Part shown: positions 35,689 through 44,056 of the stretch, piece by piece | How the letters are laid out: each line of letters starts with the position of its first letter | Numbering within the stretch: position 1 is the first letter of the stretch | From: Thermus brockianus | GTDB lineage: Bacteria > Deinococcota > Deinococci > Deinococcales > Thermaceae | Assembly: GCF_001880325.1 (NCBI RefSeq) | Contig: NZ_CP016313.1 | Location: 278,793-342,792 of the forward strand | Direction: 5' to 3' | Length of the DNA stretch: 64,000 bases | Position numbers and translations under genes: made by a program | The notes under the pieces: model-generated | What the model was told of the DNA's origin: nothing | What the model saw: the letters and a program-made list of their open reading frames with translations, nothing else | Databases searched by the model: none

Positions 35689-36171
35689 CTATACGTTCTT
35701 CACCCGGCCCCAGATGAGGCCCTGCACCGCCACGGCGTAGATGTCGCCCTTGCCGTCCACCCGCAACGGGATTTGGGGCAACCAGGAGCTGGCCAGGCCT
35801 TGGTAGGTCTGGCCGGCCTTGGCGGGGTCAAACATGGAGTAGTGGCACCGGCAGATAAAGCGGCCCTTCTCGTACTGCACGGGGCAACCCATGTGGGTGC
35901 AGAGGGCGGAGAAGGCCACGATGTCCCGGTCCTTCCCCACCCCGCCCAAAGCCGGGCGGCCCAGCTTCACGAGGATGGCGGGGGCCGAGGCGTCGGGGTA
36001 GTTGAAGGTGATGGGCTGCCCCGTCCGCACCTGGGCAACGTTGGCCACCTTCACCGCCGGGTAGGTGAGGCTTGGGGCGTACCAAAGCTGGGCCTTGCCG
36101 CCCGCGGCGAAGAGGGCGCTGGCCGCCGCCGTGAGTTGGACGAAGCGCCTACGGCTTAACGTTCGTGTCAT
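35689..36171 (-). CDS. aioB: Arsenite oxidase small subunit, Rieske protein with Tat signal
   Basis: 160 residues. A twin-arginine signal (LSRRRFVQLTAAASALFA) is followed by a Rieske domain with CTHMGC and CRCHYS ligating a 2Fe-2S cluster (two Cys, two His). It passes electrons from AioA to the respiratory chain and brings AioA to the periplasm. Start ATG 36169-36171 is chosen because GGAGGG lies 8 nt upstream and because the longer frame to 36228 runs over the promoter. First gene of the operon. Confidence 0.93.
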   Translation of the reverse strand: MTRTLSRRRFVQLTAAASALFAAGGKAQLWYAPSLTYPAVKVANVAQVRTGQPITFNYPDASAPAILVKLGRPALGGVGKDRDIVAFSALCTHMGCPVQYEKGRFICRCHYSMFDPAKAGQTYQGLASSWLPQIPLRVDGKGDIYAVAVQGLIWGRVKNV

Positions 36172-36198
36172 ACCGATTCCCTCCTCTCTTGCCTTTTT

Positions 36199-36218
36199 CG
36201 TTTGAACAGTATCAAACG
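36199..36218. promoter_or_regulatory. Palindromic operator on the aioBA -10 box
   Basis: Perfect inverted repeat CGTTTGA (36199-36205) and TCAAACG (36212-36218) with a 6-bp centre ACAGTA that is the complement of the -10 box TACTGT. A dimeric repressor bound here would block the promoter. The neighbouring ArsR-type regulator is the obvious candidate. Confidence 0.65.
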
Positions 36219-36235
36219 CAAGGGACATTTGTCAA
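36206..36235 (-). promoter_or_regulatory. aioBA promoter
   Basis: Minus strand: consensus -35 TTGACA (36230-36235), 18 bp, -10 TACTGT (36206-36211). The Rieske ATG lies 34 nt downstream of the -10, leaving room for the GGAGGG ribosome-binding site. Confidence 0.75.
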
Positions 36236-36255
36236 TAGGTGGAGCCCATTCCATA

Positions 36256-36274
36256 AATACCCCGCACGGGTATT
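36256..36274. promoter_or_regulatory. Inverted repeat in the aioB-arsR intergenic region
   Basis: AATACCC (36256-36262), CGCAC, GGGTATT (36268-36274): perfect 7-bp arms. It sits between the two divergent promoters, outside the aio -35. A second, wider pair CATAAGCG (36288-36295) and CGCTTATG (36318-36325) flanks the upstream side of the arsR promoter. These are candidate sites for regulators of either gene. Confidence 0.5.
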
Positions 36275-36342
36275 CACGGGCACCGCCCATAAGCGATGGG
36301 TGCTCTAGATTCCATACCGCTTATGCGTGGGCAAAACCCTGC

Positions 36343-36348
36343 TACACT
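36343..36348 (+). promoter_or_regulatory. Probable -10 box of the arsR-type gene
   Basis: TACACT lies 9 nt before ATG 36358; no SD-like sequence lies between, so the mRNA is probably nearly leaderless. The upstream arm CGCTTATG (36318-36325) falls in the -35 region. Confidence 0.5.
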
Positions 36349-36357
36349 ATGGGCAGT

Positions 36358-36705
36358 ATGCGTAAGGCGGACCTCTTGGAGAGCCGCTTAACGGCCCTGG
36401 CCCACCCGGCGCGGGTGGCCATGGTGCGCCTGCTCGCCGAGCTTCCCGACGAGCACACCGCCCGGGACCCCCGGTGTGGCACCGCCTTCGGCGTCTGCTT
36501 CTGCCACCTGAAGGAGAAGACGGGCCTTTCCGGGCCCACGGTGAGCCACCACCTGAAGATCCTGCGGGAAGCGGGTCTGGTGGAGGGGGTACGGGTGGGC
36601 CGTTGGACCTACTTCCGCCTGCGGCCGGGGGCCCTCGAGGGCCTCGCCCAGGAACTCCTGGCCCTGGCGCGCCAGGCGCAACGGACGCTGGAGCGGGCGG
36701 TGTAG
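36358..36705 (+). CDS. ArsR/SmtB family metal(loid)-responsive repressor
   Basis: 115-residue winged helix-turn-helix repressor. The recognition region (TGLSGPTVSHHLKILREAGLVEG) is typical of the family. In the helix before it, FGVCFCHLKEKTG resembles the ELCVCDL motif in which paired Cys residues bind As(III) or other soft metals; a further Cys lies at RCGTAFG. Divergent from aioBA with palindromic sites in the 186-bp gap, it most likely controls arsenite oxidase and itself, being released by arsenite. Earlier in-frame starts are ignored because a -10 box lies just before this ATG. Confidence 0.88.
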   Translation: MRKADLLESRLTALAHPARVAMVRLLAELPDEHTARDPRCGTAFGVCFCHLKEKTGLSGPTVSHHLKILREAGLVEGVRVGRWTYFRLRPGALEGLAQELLALARQAQRTLERAV

Positions 36706-36756
36706 GGGGCGTAACTGCTCCCCCCAGCCCCCCTCGCCAAACAGGACCGGGAAGGC

Positions 36757-37623
36757 CTAGGGGTTTTCCCCCCGAAGGGGGTTAAAGGCCACCACCCAGC
36801 CTGGCCGGCCCCGGCCCACATTGAAGGCGCCAAGGAAGGCCAGCCCTCCCAGGGCGAGGCCCAACACGGCGAGCAGGAGGCCGGCCACCAGGGCGGGGAC
36901 TGGGAGGGAAGCCTCCCCAGAGTCCCCCGCCGTAGCCCAGGCCTGGCCGAGGGCCCATAGCAAGACCCCAAACCCCGCCGCCGCGACGCCAAACCCGGCC
37001 CAGATCCAGGCCCAGGCCCGACGGTAGCGCCGCCGGGCCTCCTCCCAGGCCTCGAGGGCCTCCGCGGGAGGGTAGAGGAGGCCGTTGAGCCAGGCGGGGC
37101 CGGTGGCCGTGGTGAGGTAGCGGGAAAGCCCCTGGTGCTCCCGCCAGGAAAGGCCCAGGTGCCCAAGGAGCCGGTCCCACCCCGGAAGGTCCAGGGGCAA
37201 GGGCACCTCCCCGGTGCGGAAGCGGAGGCGGAACCGGGGCCCGGCCTGCCAAGGAGGGGCCAGGTGGACCTTAAAGCGCTGGATGGCCTCGGGGCGCTCC
37301 TCCAGCCAGGTCCAAGGGCCCTGGGGCCCCTCGAGGCCCAAAAAATCCCCCTTGGGGTAGAACACCCCACCCACCCGCACCCCGTCCGGCAAAAGCTCCA
37401 CCCGGAGGCCCAGCCGCCTTAGGGGCTCCCACCCGGTGCGGAGGAGGTAGAGGCCCCCAAGCCCCGCGCCAAGGAGGGCGAAGAGGGCGAGGATGCCCCC
37501 GCCCCCAAGCCCCGCCCAAAGGAGGAGGGCGAGGCCCAGGGAACCGCCCAGGAGGCGCAGGAGCGCCGCCCGGCGTTGCCAAGGCTGGTGGGCGAGGAGT
37601 GGGGGTCTAGCCTCCTGGCCCAT
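36757..37623 (-). CDS. Membrane protein of unknown function (cassette end, paralogue 1)
   Basis: 288 residues, not recognised. Two hydrophobic helices near the N-terminus (LLGGSLGLALLLWAGL; GGILALFALLGAGLGGLYLL), a soluble beta-rich middle with PLPLDLPGWDRLLGHLG at about residue 160, NGLLYPP, and three more hydrophobic segments at the C-terminus. It shares the PWQ-RAALLRLL start, the LPLDLPGWDRLLGHLG block and WLNGLLYPP with the protein at 40558, so the two are paralogues bounding the same leftward gene cassette. It starts 5 nt after the preceding stop. Function unknown; possibly a membrane platform for the secreted proteins between them. Confidence 0.7.
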   Translation of the reverse strand: MGQEARPPLLAHQPWQRRAALLRLLGGSLGLALLLWAGLGGGGILALFALLGAGLGGLYLLRTGWEPLRRLGLRVELLPDGVRVGGVFYPKGDFLGLEGPQGPWTWLEERPEAIQRFKVHLAPPWQAGPRFRLRFRTGEVPLPLDLPGWDRLLGHLGLSWREHQGLSRYLTTATGPAWLNGLLYPPAEALEAWEEARRRYRRAWAWIWAGFGVAAAGFGVLLWALGQAWATAGDSGEASLPVPALVAGLLLAVLGLALGGLAFLGAFNVGRGRPGWVVAFNPLRGENP

Positions 37624-37628
37624 GGCCC

Positions 37629-39274
37629 CTACCGCCCCCAGGTGTTGGGGAGGCCGGAAAGGCTTTGCTCCAACTGCCGCCAGCCTCCCTGGCGCAGGGC
37701 TTCCTCCAGCCGGCTTCCCCGCTCCACCGCCCCCACCAGGCCGCCGAAAACGGGGTCCCGCCAGAAAGTCCCCGTGCGGAAGGATTCCTTGTAGACCTTG
37801 AACACCTCCCCGGTACTCGGGTCCCGCACGTAGGTCTGGTCCGAGAGGAGGTTGGTCCAGCTGCGCCGCATCCAGGCGTTGAACTCTTCCCCCTGGCGCA
37901 CCACTTCCAAGACGCGCCGGGTTTCCTCCTCGCTCGCCCGGCGGGCCCTAAGCGCCTCGAGCCAAGGCCACTCCGGATGGGCCCGGATCCCAAGCAGAAC
38001 GCCGTTGAACACGGGAAGGCTCTGGGCCAGGGCGGAAGGGGTTCCCTCCCGCACGAGGACCTCCAGCCGAACCTGGCACAGCCCGCTCGCCGCCACCCAG
38101 TCCGCCTGCTGGCTCGCTAGGACATCGCCCCTGAAGTAGGCCTGGCGGGAAAGCCCCCCTGACCGCGCCTCCAGGGTGTGGTCCCACCTGGCCCGGACCC
38201 ACTGGCCCCCGCGGGGCATCTGCATCAAATAGCTGTCCATCTGCGCCTCCTCCGCCGCCCTAAGCTCCTCGAGGCGGCGGGCGATGCGGTTGGTGGCGGC
38301 GGGGGAAGGCTCCAGCTTGGCCACCTGCCATTCCTGGCCGCGCTCCTGGCTCCAGAGCTGCACCAAGAGTTGCGCCACCTCCTCGGGCGTCGTGGGGCAG
38401 AGGAAGCCGGGAAGGATACGCTTTTGCCCGTTCCAGCCCAAAATCGTGGAGGCGTTACCCCCTAGGCCCGTCTGCAGGCCAGACGCCACCAGGAAAAGCA
38501 CATCCATCCGTTGCGAGACCCCCGGGCGATCCAGTGTAAAGGCGAGCTGGCGGACAGAAGGCCCATCGCCGGTGGGAACCAGGGCCCCACGAAAGGCATA
38601 GCCCTGAGGGACCTTTAGGGCAAAGGCTTCCATGCCCAGAAGGGGGTCGTATACCCTTTGCACCCCGTAGGCCACGCGGGCATTTACCGGAAGAAACTCC
38701 AGGGAGCGCAGAACCTGGAAGGCACGGCCCCGCACCGTGGCGCTGGCGTCCGTGGGAAGGAAAACGCTCACGGCCAGGACCTGCCGGTCCCCGCGCAGGA
38801 GGAGATGGGCTGCCTCGTAGGTTAGGCCGGCGAAAAAGGGGTCTTGGAACGCCCTTAGGGCTAGGCTAGGGGCCAGGCGGTAGGGGTAGACGAGGCCCTG
38901 GGCCGCCAGGAGAAGCCCCCCGGGCACGGTCTTGAAAAAGAGGGCAGGCCGACCCCGGGCCATGGCCTGCGCCTCCTGCACCAGGGGGGTCACGGCCTCC
39001 CGGGGGGCCTTCAAGGGCATGCCCCGGACGAGGAGGAAGGCCTCGAGGTCCCCCACCACCAGGCCGTAGTCCCGCACGCTCACGCTGTAGCCCGGGGGAA
39101 GGAACAGGGAAAACCCGTGCAGGGCATCCCGGATGATCTCACCCCCTGACCCCGCGCCAGGCCTCCCCAAAGGCCTAAAAGGAGAAGCGGCCCAATGACC
39201 CTCAAGCTAAGCAAACCTTTCCACCAAAGGAAGCGCGCCGCTAGGCGGCTATACTGGCGAGCGAGGCGCTTCAT
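37629..39274 (-). pseudogene. Secreted protein of unknown function, frameshifted after the signal peptide
   Basis: The ATG at 39272-39274, in ATGA overlap with the upstream gene, begins a clear signal peptide (residues about 20-42: LLSLRVIGPLLLLGLWGGLA, then RGQG). After GQG the frame is lost. The body continues in the next frame from EIIRDALHGFSLFLPPGYSV for about 500 residues. One extra G in the run at 39142-39146 (C5 on the plus strand) joins signal and body into a 548-residue exported protein. Without it the signal ORF stops after 64 codons and the body has only an unsupported TTG start. Domains are not recognised; the N-terminal part has a PsbP/DUF1795-like look. Confidence 0.75.
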
Positions 39275-39947
39275 CTTCCCTCCTCCTTCCCATCGCCCCC
39301 CATGTGGGCAGCAAACTCCTGCCAGCTTTCCCGGAACACGAGCAGGAACGCCACGATGGCCCTGTCCGTCACGCCCCCTTCCAAGAGGAGGTCCGCCTCC
39401 AACACGGGATAAAAACCCTCGTCCAGGTAGGCCCGGCTGAAGCGATACTCCCGGTTCCACGCCAAGACCTTGGCGATGTGGTCCAGGGAAGGGCCCTCGG
39501 GTAGGTCGGCTTGGAGCCTGAGAGCACCTGAGAGGGAGTGGGCCCGGGTGGCAAGACGGGCGCGGGGAAGGGACCTGGCAAAGGGGAGGGCGTCGGCGAT
39601 GAGGTGGGAAAAGGGCCCGGTGCTGGGAACCTCTGCCCCTGATCCCCCAGGAGCTGGACCTGCCCAAGGAGTTGCCGGAAGAGGGGTTGTACCTGGGCAA
39701 AGGCCTGGGCAGGGGTGGTGAGCTGCAGGCCAAAGGCCCGCCCTCCCTCCACGGTGTAGACGGCGAGGTCCACGTACGCCTGCCCCTGGTAGCGAATCTC
39801 GGCATACACCCCCAGGGCAGGCCGGCCTCCTAGGGTGAGGCCCGTGAGGGGTTGCCGTTGGGCCTGAAGGCCCTGGGGGGAAAGCACCCGGTCCTGCTGG
39901 GCCGGGCCCGCCCCCACCAAGGCCGTCATCCAGGCATACCGAGGCAT
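39271..39947 (-). pseudogene. Unknown protein with YbjN-like C-terminus, frameshifted
   Basis: Starts ATG 39945-39947 directly after GGGAGGAG, 7 nt from the lipoprotein stop. The first frame encodes about 100 residues (PRYAWMTALVGAG, the GVYAEIRYQGQAYVDLAVYT stretch, and AFAQVQPLFRQLLGQVQLLG) and then turns into low-complexity Pro-rich sequence. The natural continuation is in the next frame (STGPFSHLIADALPFARSL, DHIAKVLAWNREYRFSRAY, LDEGFYPVLEADLLLEGGV) ending GKEEGR. One extra G in the run at 39644-39648 gives 225 residues. The end recalls YbjN-type domains, a weak resemblance. Coupled by ATGA to the secreted protein gene. Confidence 0.7.
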
Positions 39948-39954
39948 CTCCTCC

Positions 39955-40503
39955 CTACGGGCGCACCGTGCCGGAAAGGCGTAACCGCAAAACCTCGGTC
40001 CGGTAGCGGATGGTGGCCTCCTGGCTGCTGGTGGCATCCCCGCTGATCCGGGCGCTCACGTAGAAGCGGCCGCTCGCCACCGCCTGGAGCTGCCCTGCGC
40101 TTAGGCTAGCCTCCCCGGAAACGCAGACTGGGCCAGCGTTAAGCCCCGCCACCCCCCCGATGCCCTGGGCGACCAAGTTCGCTGGGTCCAAGAGGCCCGC
40201 CTCGTCACCCGCCAGGTATGCGGCGTAGGTCAAGGAGCCGCTAAAGCTTGCGCCCGGCGTTTCCGAGGTGAAGCAGACCCTGTACTCCAAGCTCGCTCCC
40301 GAGAGGCTAACCCGGCTATCCGGGGTGTAGGAAACGGGCACAGGCCCAAGCGTCTTGGGGTTAGGGTCTATACCCCCAGCCCTCACCTGAAAAGTGCCCT
40401 CCACGAAGTCAGCGGGCAAATCCCGCTCCAGCAAGTCCAGCGTATAGTTGAAAGGAAAGCTGCAGGCGGCAAGCGCCAGGCCTAAGAACCACAACCTCTT
40501 CAT
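39955..40503 (-). CDS. Putative lipoprotein of unknown function
   Basis: 182 residues. Signal sequence MKRLWFLGLALAAC with lipobox LAAC, so Cys14 would be lipidated and the protein anchored in a membrane. The mature part is beta-rich (VSLSGASLEYRVCFTSETPG, FSGSLTYAAYLAG, FYVSARISGD, RYRTEVLRLRLSGTVRP). No family recognised. ATG 40503 is preferred to the in-frame ATG 40524 because it starts the signal peptide and has GGAGGTG upstream. It lies 54 nt from the upstream membrane protein gene and 7 nt before the next gene, in one leftward operon. Confidence 0.75.
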   Translation of the reverse strand: MKRLWFLGLALAACSFPFNYTLDLLERDLPADFVEGTFQVRAGGIDPNPKTLGPVPVSYTPDSRVSLSGASLEYRVCFTSETPGASFSGSLTYAAYLAGDEAGLLDPANLVAQGIGGVAGLNAGPVCVSGEASLSAGQLQAVASGRFYVSARISGDATSSQEATIRYRTEVLRLRLSGTVRP

Positions 40504-40557
40504 CGCCACAACACCTCCTTTCACCCCTCACGCTAGTCCCCAGGCCTTACAAAACCC

Positions 40558-41340
40558 TTAAACGCCCCCAGACCCCACCCCCTTCCGGGCCTCCGCCAAA
40601 GGGTTGTACCGGCCCGCCCACCCCTGAAGGCCACCCAGGCCGAAAAGCCGGTGCCACGTGGGAAGCCAAACCAGGAGGAAGAGGAGAAACCCCAAAAGCG
40701 CCATGTACCCCCCGATGGCGCTACCGCTTGCAACCAGCACCACCCCTAAGGCCAAGAGGCCGCTTACCCACCAAAGCCGCCCCACCTCCCGGCGGTAGCG
40801 GGCGCGGTCCCTTTCCCAAACCTCCCAGACCTCCTCTGGGGGGTAAAGGAGGCCATTCAGCCAGCCGATGCCCCGAGCCTCGCCCAGGTAGGTGGCAAGC
40901 CCGGGGTGCTCGGTCCAGTCCCACCCCAGGTGCCCAAGGAGCCGGTCCCACCCCGGGAGGTCCAGGGGGAGGGGAAGCTTCTCCCCAAAGTCCAGCCGGA
41001 AGGGATGGAGAGGGCCCCAGGGTTTGGTGGGGGCCAAAGGGCCCTCGAGGCCCCGCAAGGCCGCCTTGGGGTAGTACCGCCCGGCGTAGCGGACCCCTTC
41101 GGGCTCCAGGACCACCTTTAGGCCCGCCCGAAGCAGGGGAGCGAGCCCCGTGCGGTAGAGGTAAAGGGGAGCGAGGAGGAAAACCCCCACCCCCACAGCC
41201 CAGGCCCAGGCCTCCCCTTCCCGCACAAGAAGCCAGACAAGCCAAAGCGCCCCGAGGAAGGCCCCACCCCCGAGGAGGAGCCGGAGGAGGGCCGCCCGGG
41301 TTTGCCAGGGATGGTAGCGGAGCGTCTCCATTTGGACCAC
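40558..41340 (-). CDS. Membrane protein of unknown function (cassette start, paralogue 2)
   Basis: 260 residues, paralogue of the protein at 36757. The two share an initial HPWQTRAALLRLL, two N-terminal helices, PLPLDLPGWDRLLGHLG near residue 130, GWLNGLLYPPEE, and C-terminal helices (LWWVSGLLALGVVLVASG; YMALLGFLLFLLVWLP). First gene of the leftward cassette. GTG 41338-41340 and ATG 41329-41331 are both possible starts. No annotated function; probably an inner-membrane protein with a soluble domain between the helices. Confidence 0.7.
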   Translation of the reverse strand: MVQMETLRYHPWQTRAALLRLLLGGGAFLGALWLVWLLVREGEAWAWAVGVGVFLLAPLYLYRTGLAPLLRAGLKVVLEPEGVRYAGRYYPKAALRGLEGPLAPTKPWGPLHPFRLDFGEKLPLPLDLPGWDRLLGHLGWDWTEHPGLATYLGEARGIGWLNGLLYPPEEVWEVWERDRARYRREVGRLWWVSGLLALGVVLVASGSAIGGYMALLGFLLFLLVWLPTWHRLFGLGGLQGWAGRYNPLAEARKGVGSGGV

Positions 41341-41672
41341 CTACCCCTTGCAGACCCCGTACATCCGGAGATCCAGGGATGGGCTTCCCCTCCCAGCCTT
41401 CAACAAGCGGCAAGACGGGGGTGCAACCGAGGTTGAGAAGGGCCCCAGGACCCCAGGGTCCTCAACTCCCATCCTCCTCAAGGGAACTTACATCTCCCTT
41501 AAACGCCCCGCACCCCAAGCTTTTTCGCCTCGGGGCCCTAGCGGCCCATGACCGCCTGCCCCTCGGCCAAGCCGCGCGAACCCCTCGTTCCTAGAGGGGT
41601 GGGGGCGACGAGGGGCCGAAAGGTGGGCAAACCGAGGCCACCTAAGAGCGGTTTTCCCGGGGCCTCGCCCCC
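41341..41672. other. Gap without a recognisable gene
   Basis: 332 bases between the leftward membrane-protein gene and sixA. No coding frame with a family match is seen. Small inverted repeats occur: AGGACCC/GGGTCCT at 41447-41462 and CCCCTC/GAGGGG at 41580-41599. The left part should hold the promoter of the unknown cassette and the right part the end of the ppk-sixA transcript; neither a clear promoter nor a U-tract terminator was found. Confidence 0.5.
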
Positions 41673-42170
41673 CTACACCCGGAAGACCTTGGGCGGCAGA
41701 AAGGCCTTCAGGGCTAGCCCCCCGGGCCTCGCCTCCCCTTCCAGCCAGGCCACCCCGCCCTTCTTGAAGGCCAGGCGTTCCGAAACGGCTTCCTCCACAG
41801 AAGCCCCCAGAAGGTCCCCAAGGAGGAGTTGGACCAGAAGCGCAGACAGAAAAGGCTCATGCCCCACCAGGGCCACCCTCCCCTCCCGGGGCAACGCCTC
41901 CAGGAGCGCCTGGCCAGGAGGGCCTAAGAGGTGCGGCGTGAGGCGCACTTCCCCACCTAAGCCTTCGGCGAGGAGGCTTGCGGTTTCCAGCGCCCGGCGC
42001 TTGGGGCTCGTGAGGATCAGGTCCAAGGAAACCCCGAGGGCCTTCAGGCCCCGGACCACCTGGCGAAAGCGCCGCACCCCCTTGGGGGCGAGGGGCCGCT
42101 CGTCATCGGCCCCCTCCCCTTCCCCCTGGGGCGGCAAGGCCAGGGCGTGGCGGACCAGGAAGAGTTCCAT
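41673..42170 (-). CDS. Phosphohistidine phosphatase SixA-like
   Basis: 165-residue histidine phosphatase. The catalytic LVRHA (His at about residue 8), the TSPKRRALETA segment and GHEPFLSALL (second catalytic His) match SixA, which dephosphorylates phosphohistidine in signalling or PTS proteins. It starts 8 nt after the ppk stop and so is cotranscribed with polyphosphate kinase, an enzyme whose own reaction passes through a phosphohistidine. A regulatory link between them is speculation. Confidence 0.85.
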   Translation of the reverse strand: MELFLVRHALALPPQGEGEGADDERPLAPKGVRRFRQVVRGLKALGVSLDLILTSPKRRALETASLLAEGLGGEVRLTPHLLGPPGQALLEALPREGRVALVGHEPFLSALLVQLLLGDLLGASVEEAVSERLAFKKGGVAWLEGEARPGGLALKAFLPPKVFRV

Positions 42171-42178
42171 GCTTCAGT

Positions 42179-44005
42179 CTACCCGGGCGGGCGCTGGGCA
42201 TCGTGGCGGCCGCCCCAAAGGACCTTTTCCCCTTCGGGGAGAAGGAGAAAGCTATTGCGGTCGTCCCGCACCTGGCGCTTGAGCACTTTAAGCACCTTCC
42301 GCCTGGCCTCCTTGGAGAGCACCGGAAAGAGGAGCTCAAACCGGTTTTGGAAGTTCCGGGGCATGGCGTCGGCGCTGGTGAGGTAGACCTTCCAGGCACC
42401 CCCCGCCCGGAAGGCGGCCACCCGGGCATGCTCCAGGTAGCGGCCCACCAGGCTTTTGGCCTGGAAGCGGGGGTGGAGGAGGGTCAGGGTGCTCCGCACC
42501 AAGAGGTCCACCCGGGCCCCCGCCTCCGCCGCTTCCACCAGGGCGGAAAGCACCTCGGGGTCGGTAAGGTGGTTGAACTTGAGGATGACCCGGCCCTTGG
42601 GATGGGCCTCCGCCAGGATGGACTCCACCAAGAGCGCCCGGATGGCCTCCCCCGTGCGCAGGAGGGCGAGGTCGGGGAAACTCCCCTGTCGCACGGCGCG
42701 GAAGAAGGCGTGGACATCCCGCACCACCTCCTCCCGGGCGGTGAAGAGGGAAAAGTCCGTGTAGAGCCGCCCGTTTTGCGGGTTGTAGTTCCCGGTCCCG
42801 AGATGGGCAAAGCCCCCTTCCCGGGTCAAGAGAAGCAGGGCCTTGGCGTGGACCTTGCGCTCGGACAGGGGAAGCACCTCCACCCCCGCCCTCAGGAAAC
42901 GCAGGTACCAGCGGAGGTTCTGCAACTCGTCAAACCGGGCCCGGCCCTCCAGGAGCACATGCACCCGCTTTCCCCGCCGGGCCGCTTCCAGGAGCGCCTC
43001 CGCCAAGGGGTTTTCCTCCCCGATGCGGTAAAGGGTGGCGTAGACCTCCTCCACCTCGGGGCGCAGGGCCGCCTCGGCGAACCGCTCCACAGCCCCGTAG
43101 TCCTCAAAGGGGTGGTAAAGGAGGAGGTCCTCCTCCCGCAAGCGTCCCAGGGGGTTTTTGAGGAAGCCCTCCGGGCGGACCGGCTTAAGGGGAGGGAAGC
43201 GCCACCCCGAAGGCCCCGCCTCCACCAGGGCCTCCACCAGGGTGAGGTTCAGGGGTGGGGGAAGCCGGAACACCTCCTCGGGCAAAAGGTCCAGGCCCCG
43301 GCGTAGCCCCTCGAGCCAGGCCTCTGGGAAGCCCTCCTCGGCCACCAAGAGGGTGGGCACCCCCTCCTGCCGCCCCTCGAGGGCCTGCGCCAGCTCGTCC
43401 CAGTCCGCCCGGGCCCGTTCGCTTTCCAAAAGGCGCAGGACCCGGAACTCGTAGAGGGGCGCCTCCTCGGGCAGGAAGAGGTCGCTCCGCGCCCGCACCA
43501 AGGCCCCAAGCCGCACAAAGGTGCCCTCCCTCCCCGGCACCGGGAGGAGGCGGGGCAGGTCCTGGGGCAGCCGCACCAGATGCTTGGGCGAGGCGAAATA
43601 CAGGGCCCCGTGGGAAAGGTCGCCCACCGCCTCCCAGGGGATGAGGTCGGTTCGGGGGGCCACCACCTCGGCCAAAAAGACGCGGAAGTACATCCAGTCC
43701 AGCTCGTCCAACGCCTCCGCCGACAGGACCTGGAGGACGGGGGCCGCCTCCTGGAGGAGGGCGTGGTAGCGCTCCGCCGCATAAAGGCATTGGGCCTGCG
43801 CCTCTTCCAAGAGGGCCCGGTGCGCCGCATCCCCCCGCCCCTTCAGAAAGATTTTGGCGATGCGGGCGGCGAAGAACTCGTCCAGGTTGCGGTTCCAGAT
43901 GGCGAGGAAGCGAAGCCTCTCCAAAAGGGGAAAGTCGGGCCGCTCGCTTTGCCTGAGGACCCTGCGGTTAAACTGGAGCCAGCTGGCTTCGGGGAGGAGG
44001 CGCAT
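42179..44005 (-). CDS. ppk: Polyphosphate kinase 1
   Basis: 608 residues, a slightly short PPK1 that polymerises the terminal phosphate of ATP into polyphosphate. The N-terminal helical domain (SWLQFNRRVLRQSERPDFPLLERLRFLAIWNRNLDEFF), the head domain, and the two phospholipase-D-like catalytic domains are present: VHVLLEGRARFDELQN, VHAKALLLL with the autophosphorylated His, GTGNYNPQNGRLYTDFSLFT, and RVILKFNHLTD. Probably leaderless: TAATCT (44013-44018) lies 7 nt before the ATG. Divergent from the exopolyphosphatase-like gene, 51 nt away, so synthesis and breakdown of polyphosphate are encoded back to back. Confidence 0.94.
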   Translation of the reverse strand: MRLLPEASWLQFNRRVLRQSERPDFPLLERLRFLAIWNRNLDEFFAARIAKIFLKGRGDAAHRALLEEAQAQCLYAAERYHALLQEAAPVLQVLSAEALDELDWMYFRVFLAEVVAPRTDLIPWEAVGDLSHGALYFASPKHLVRLPQDLPRLLPVPGREGTFVRLGALVRARSDLFLPEEAPLYEFRVLRLLESERARADWDELAQALEGRQEGVPTLLVAEEGFPEAWLEGLRRGLDLLPEEVFRLPPPLNLTLVEALVEAGPSGWRFPPLKPVRPEGFLKNPLGRLREEDLLLYHPFEDYGAVERFAEAALRPEVEEVYATLYRIGEENPLAEALLEAARRGKRVHVLLEGRARFDELQNLRWYLRFLRAGVEVLPLSERKVHAKALLLLTREGGFAHLGTGNYNPQNGRLYTDFSLFTAREEVVRDVHAFFRAVRQGSFPDLALLRTGEAIRALLVESILAEAHPKGRVILKFNHLTDPEVLSALVEAAEAGARVDLLVRSTLTLLHPRFQAKSLVGRYLEHARVAAFRAGGAWKVYLTSADAMPRNFQNRFELLFPVLSKEARRKVLKVLKRQVRDDRNSFLLLPEGEKVLWGGRHDAQRPPG

Positions 44006-44012
44006 TTGCTAC

Positions 44013-44018
44013 AGATTA
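44013..44018 (-). promoter_or_regulatory. Probable -10 box of ppk (leaderless)
   Basis: TAATCT on the minus strand, 7 nt before the ppk ATG. No consensus -35 at 16-18 bp, so an activator may be required. Confidence 0.45.
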
Positions 44019-44056
44019 CGCCAGCTTCACGTCAGGAGGCGGTCAAGGAGCGTTCC

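Noticed and set aside
33132..35717. 861-codon open frame on the plus strand opposite the arsenite oxidase large subunit
   Set aside because: It is the mirror frame of aioA, which has clear molybdoenzyme motifs; long antisense frames are expected at this GC content and no family pattern is seen.
43580..44056. Longer start for the Ppx/GppA gene reaching back over ppk
   Set aside because: The extra 159 residues are antisense to ppk and have no family match; AAGGAG before TTG 44057 and the conserved N-terminus fix the start.
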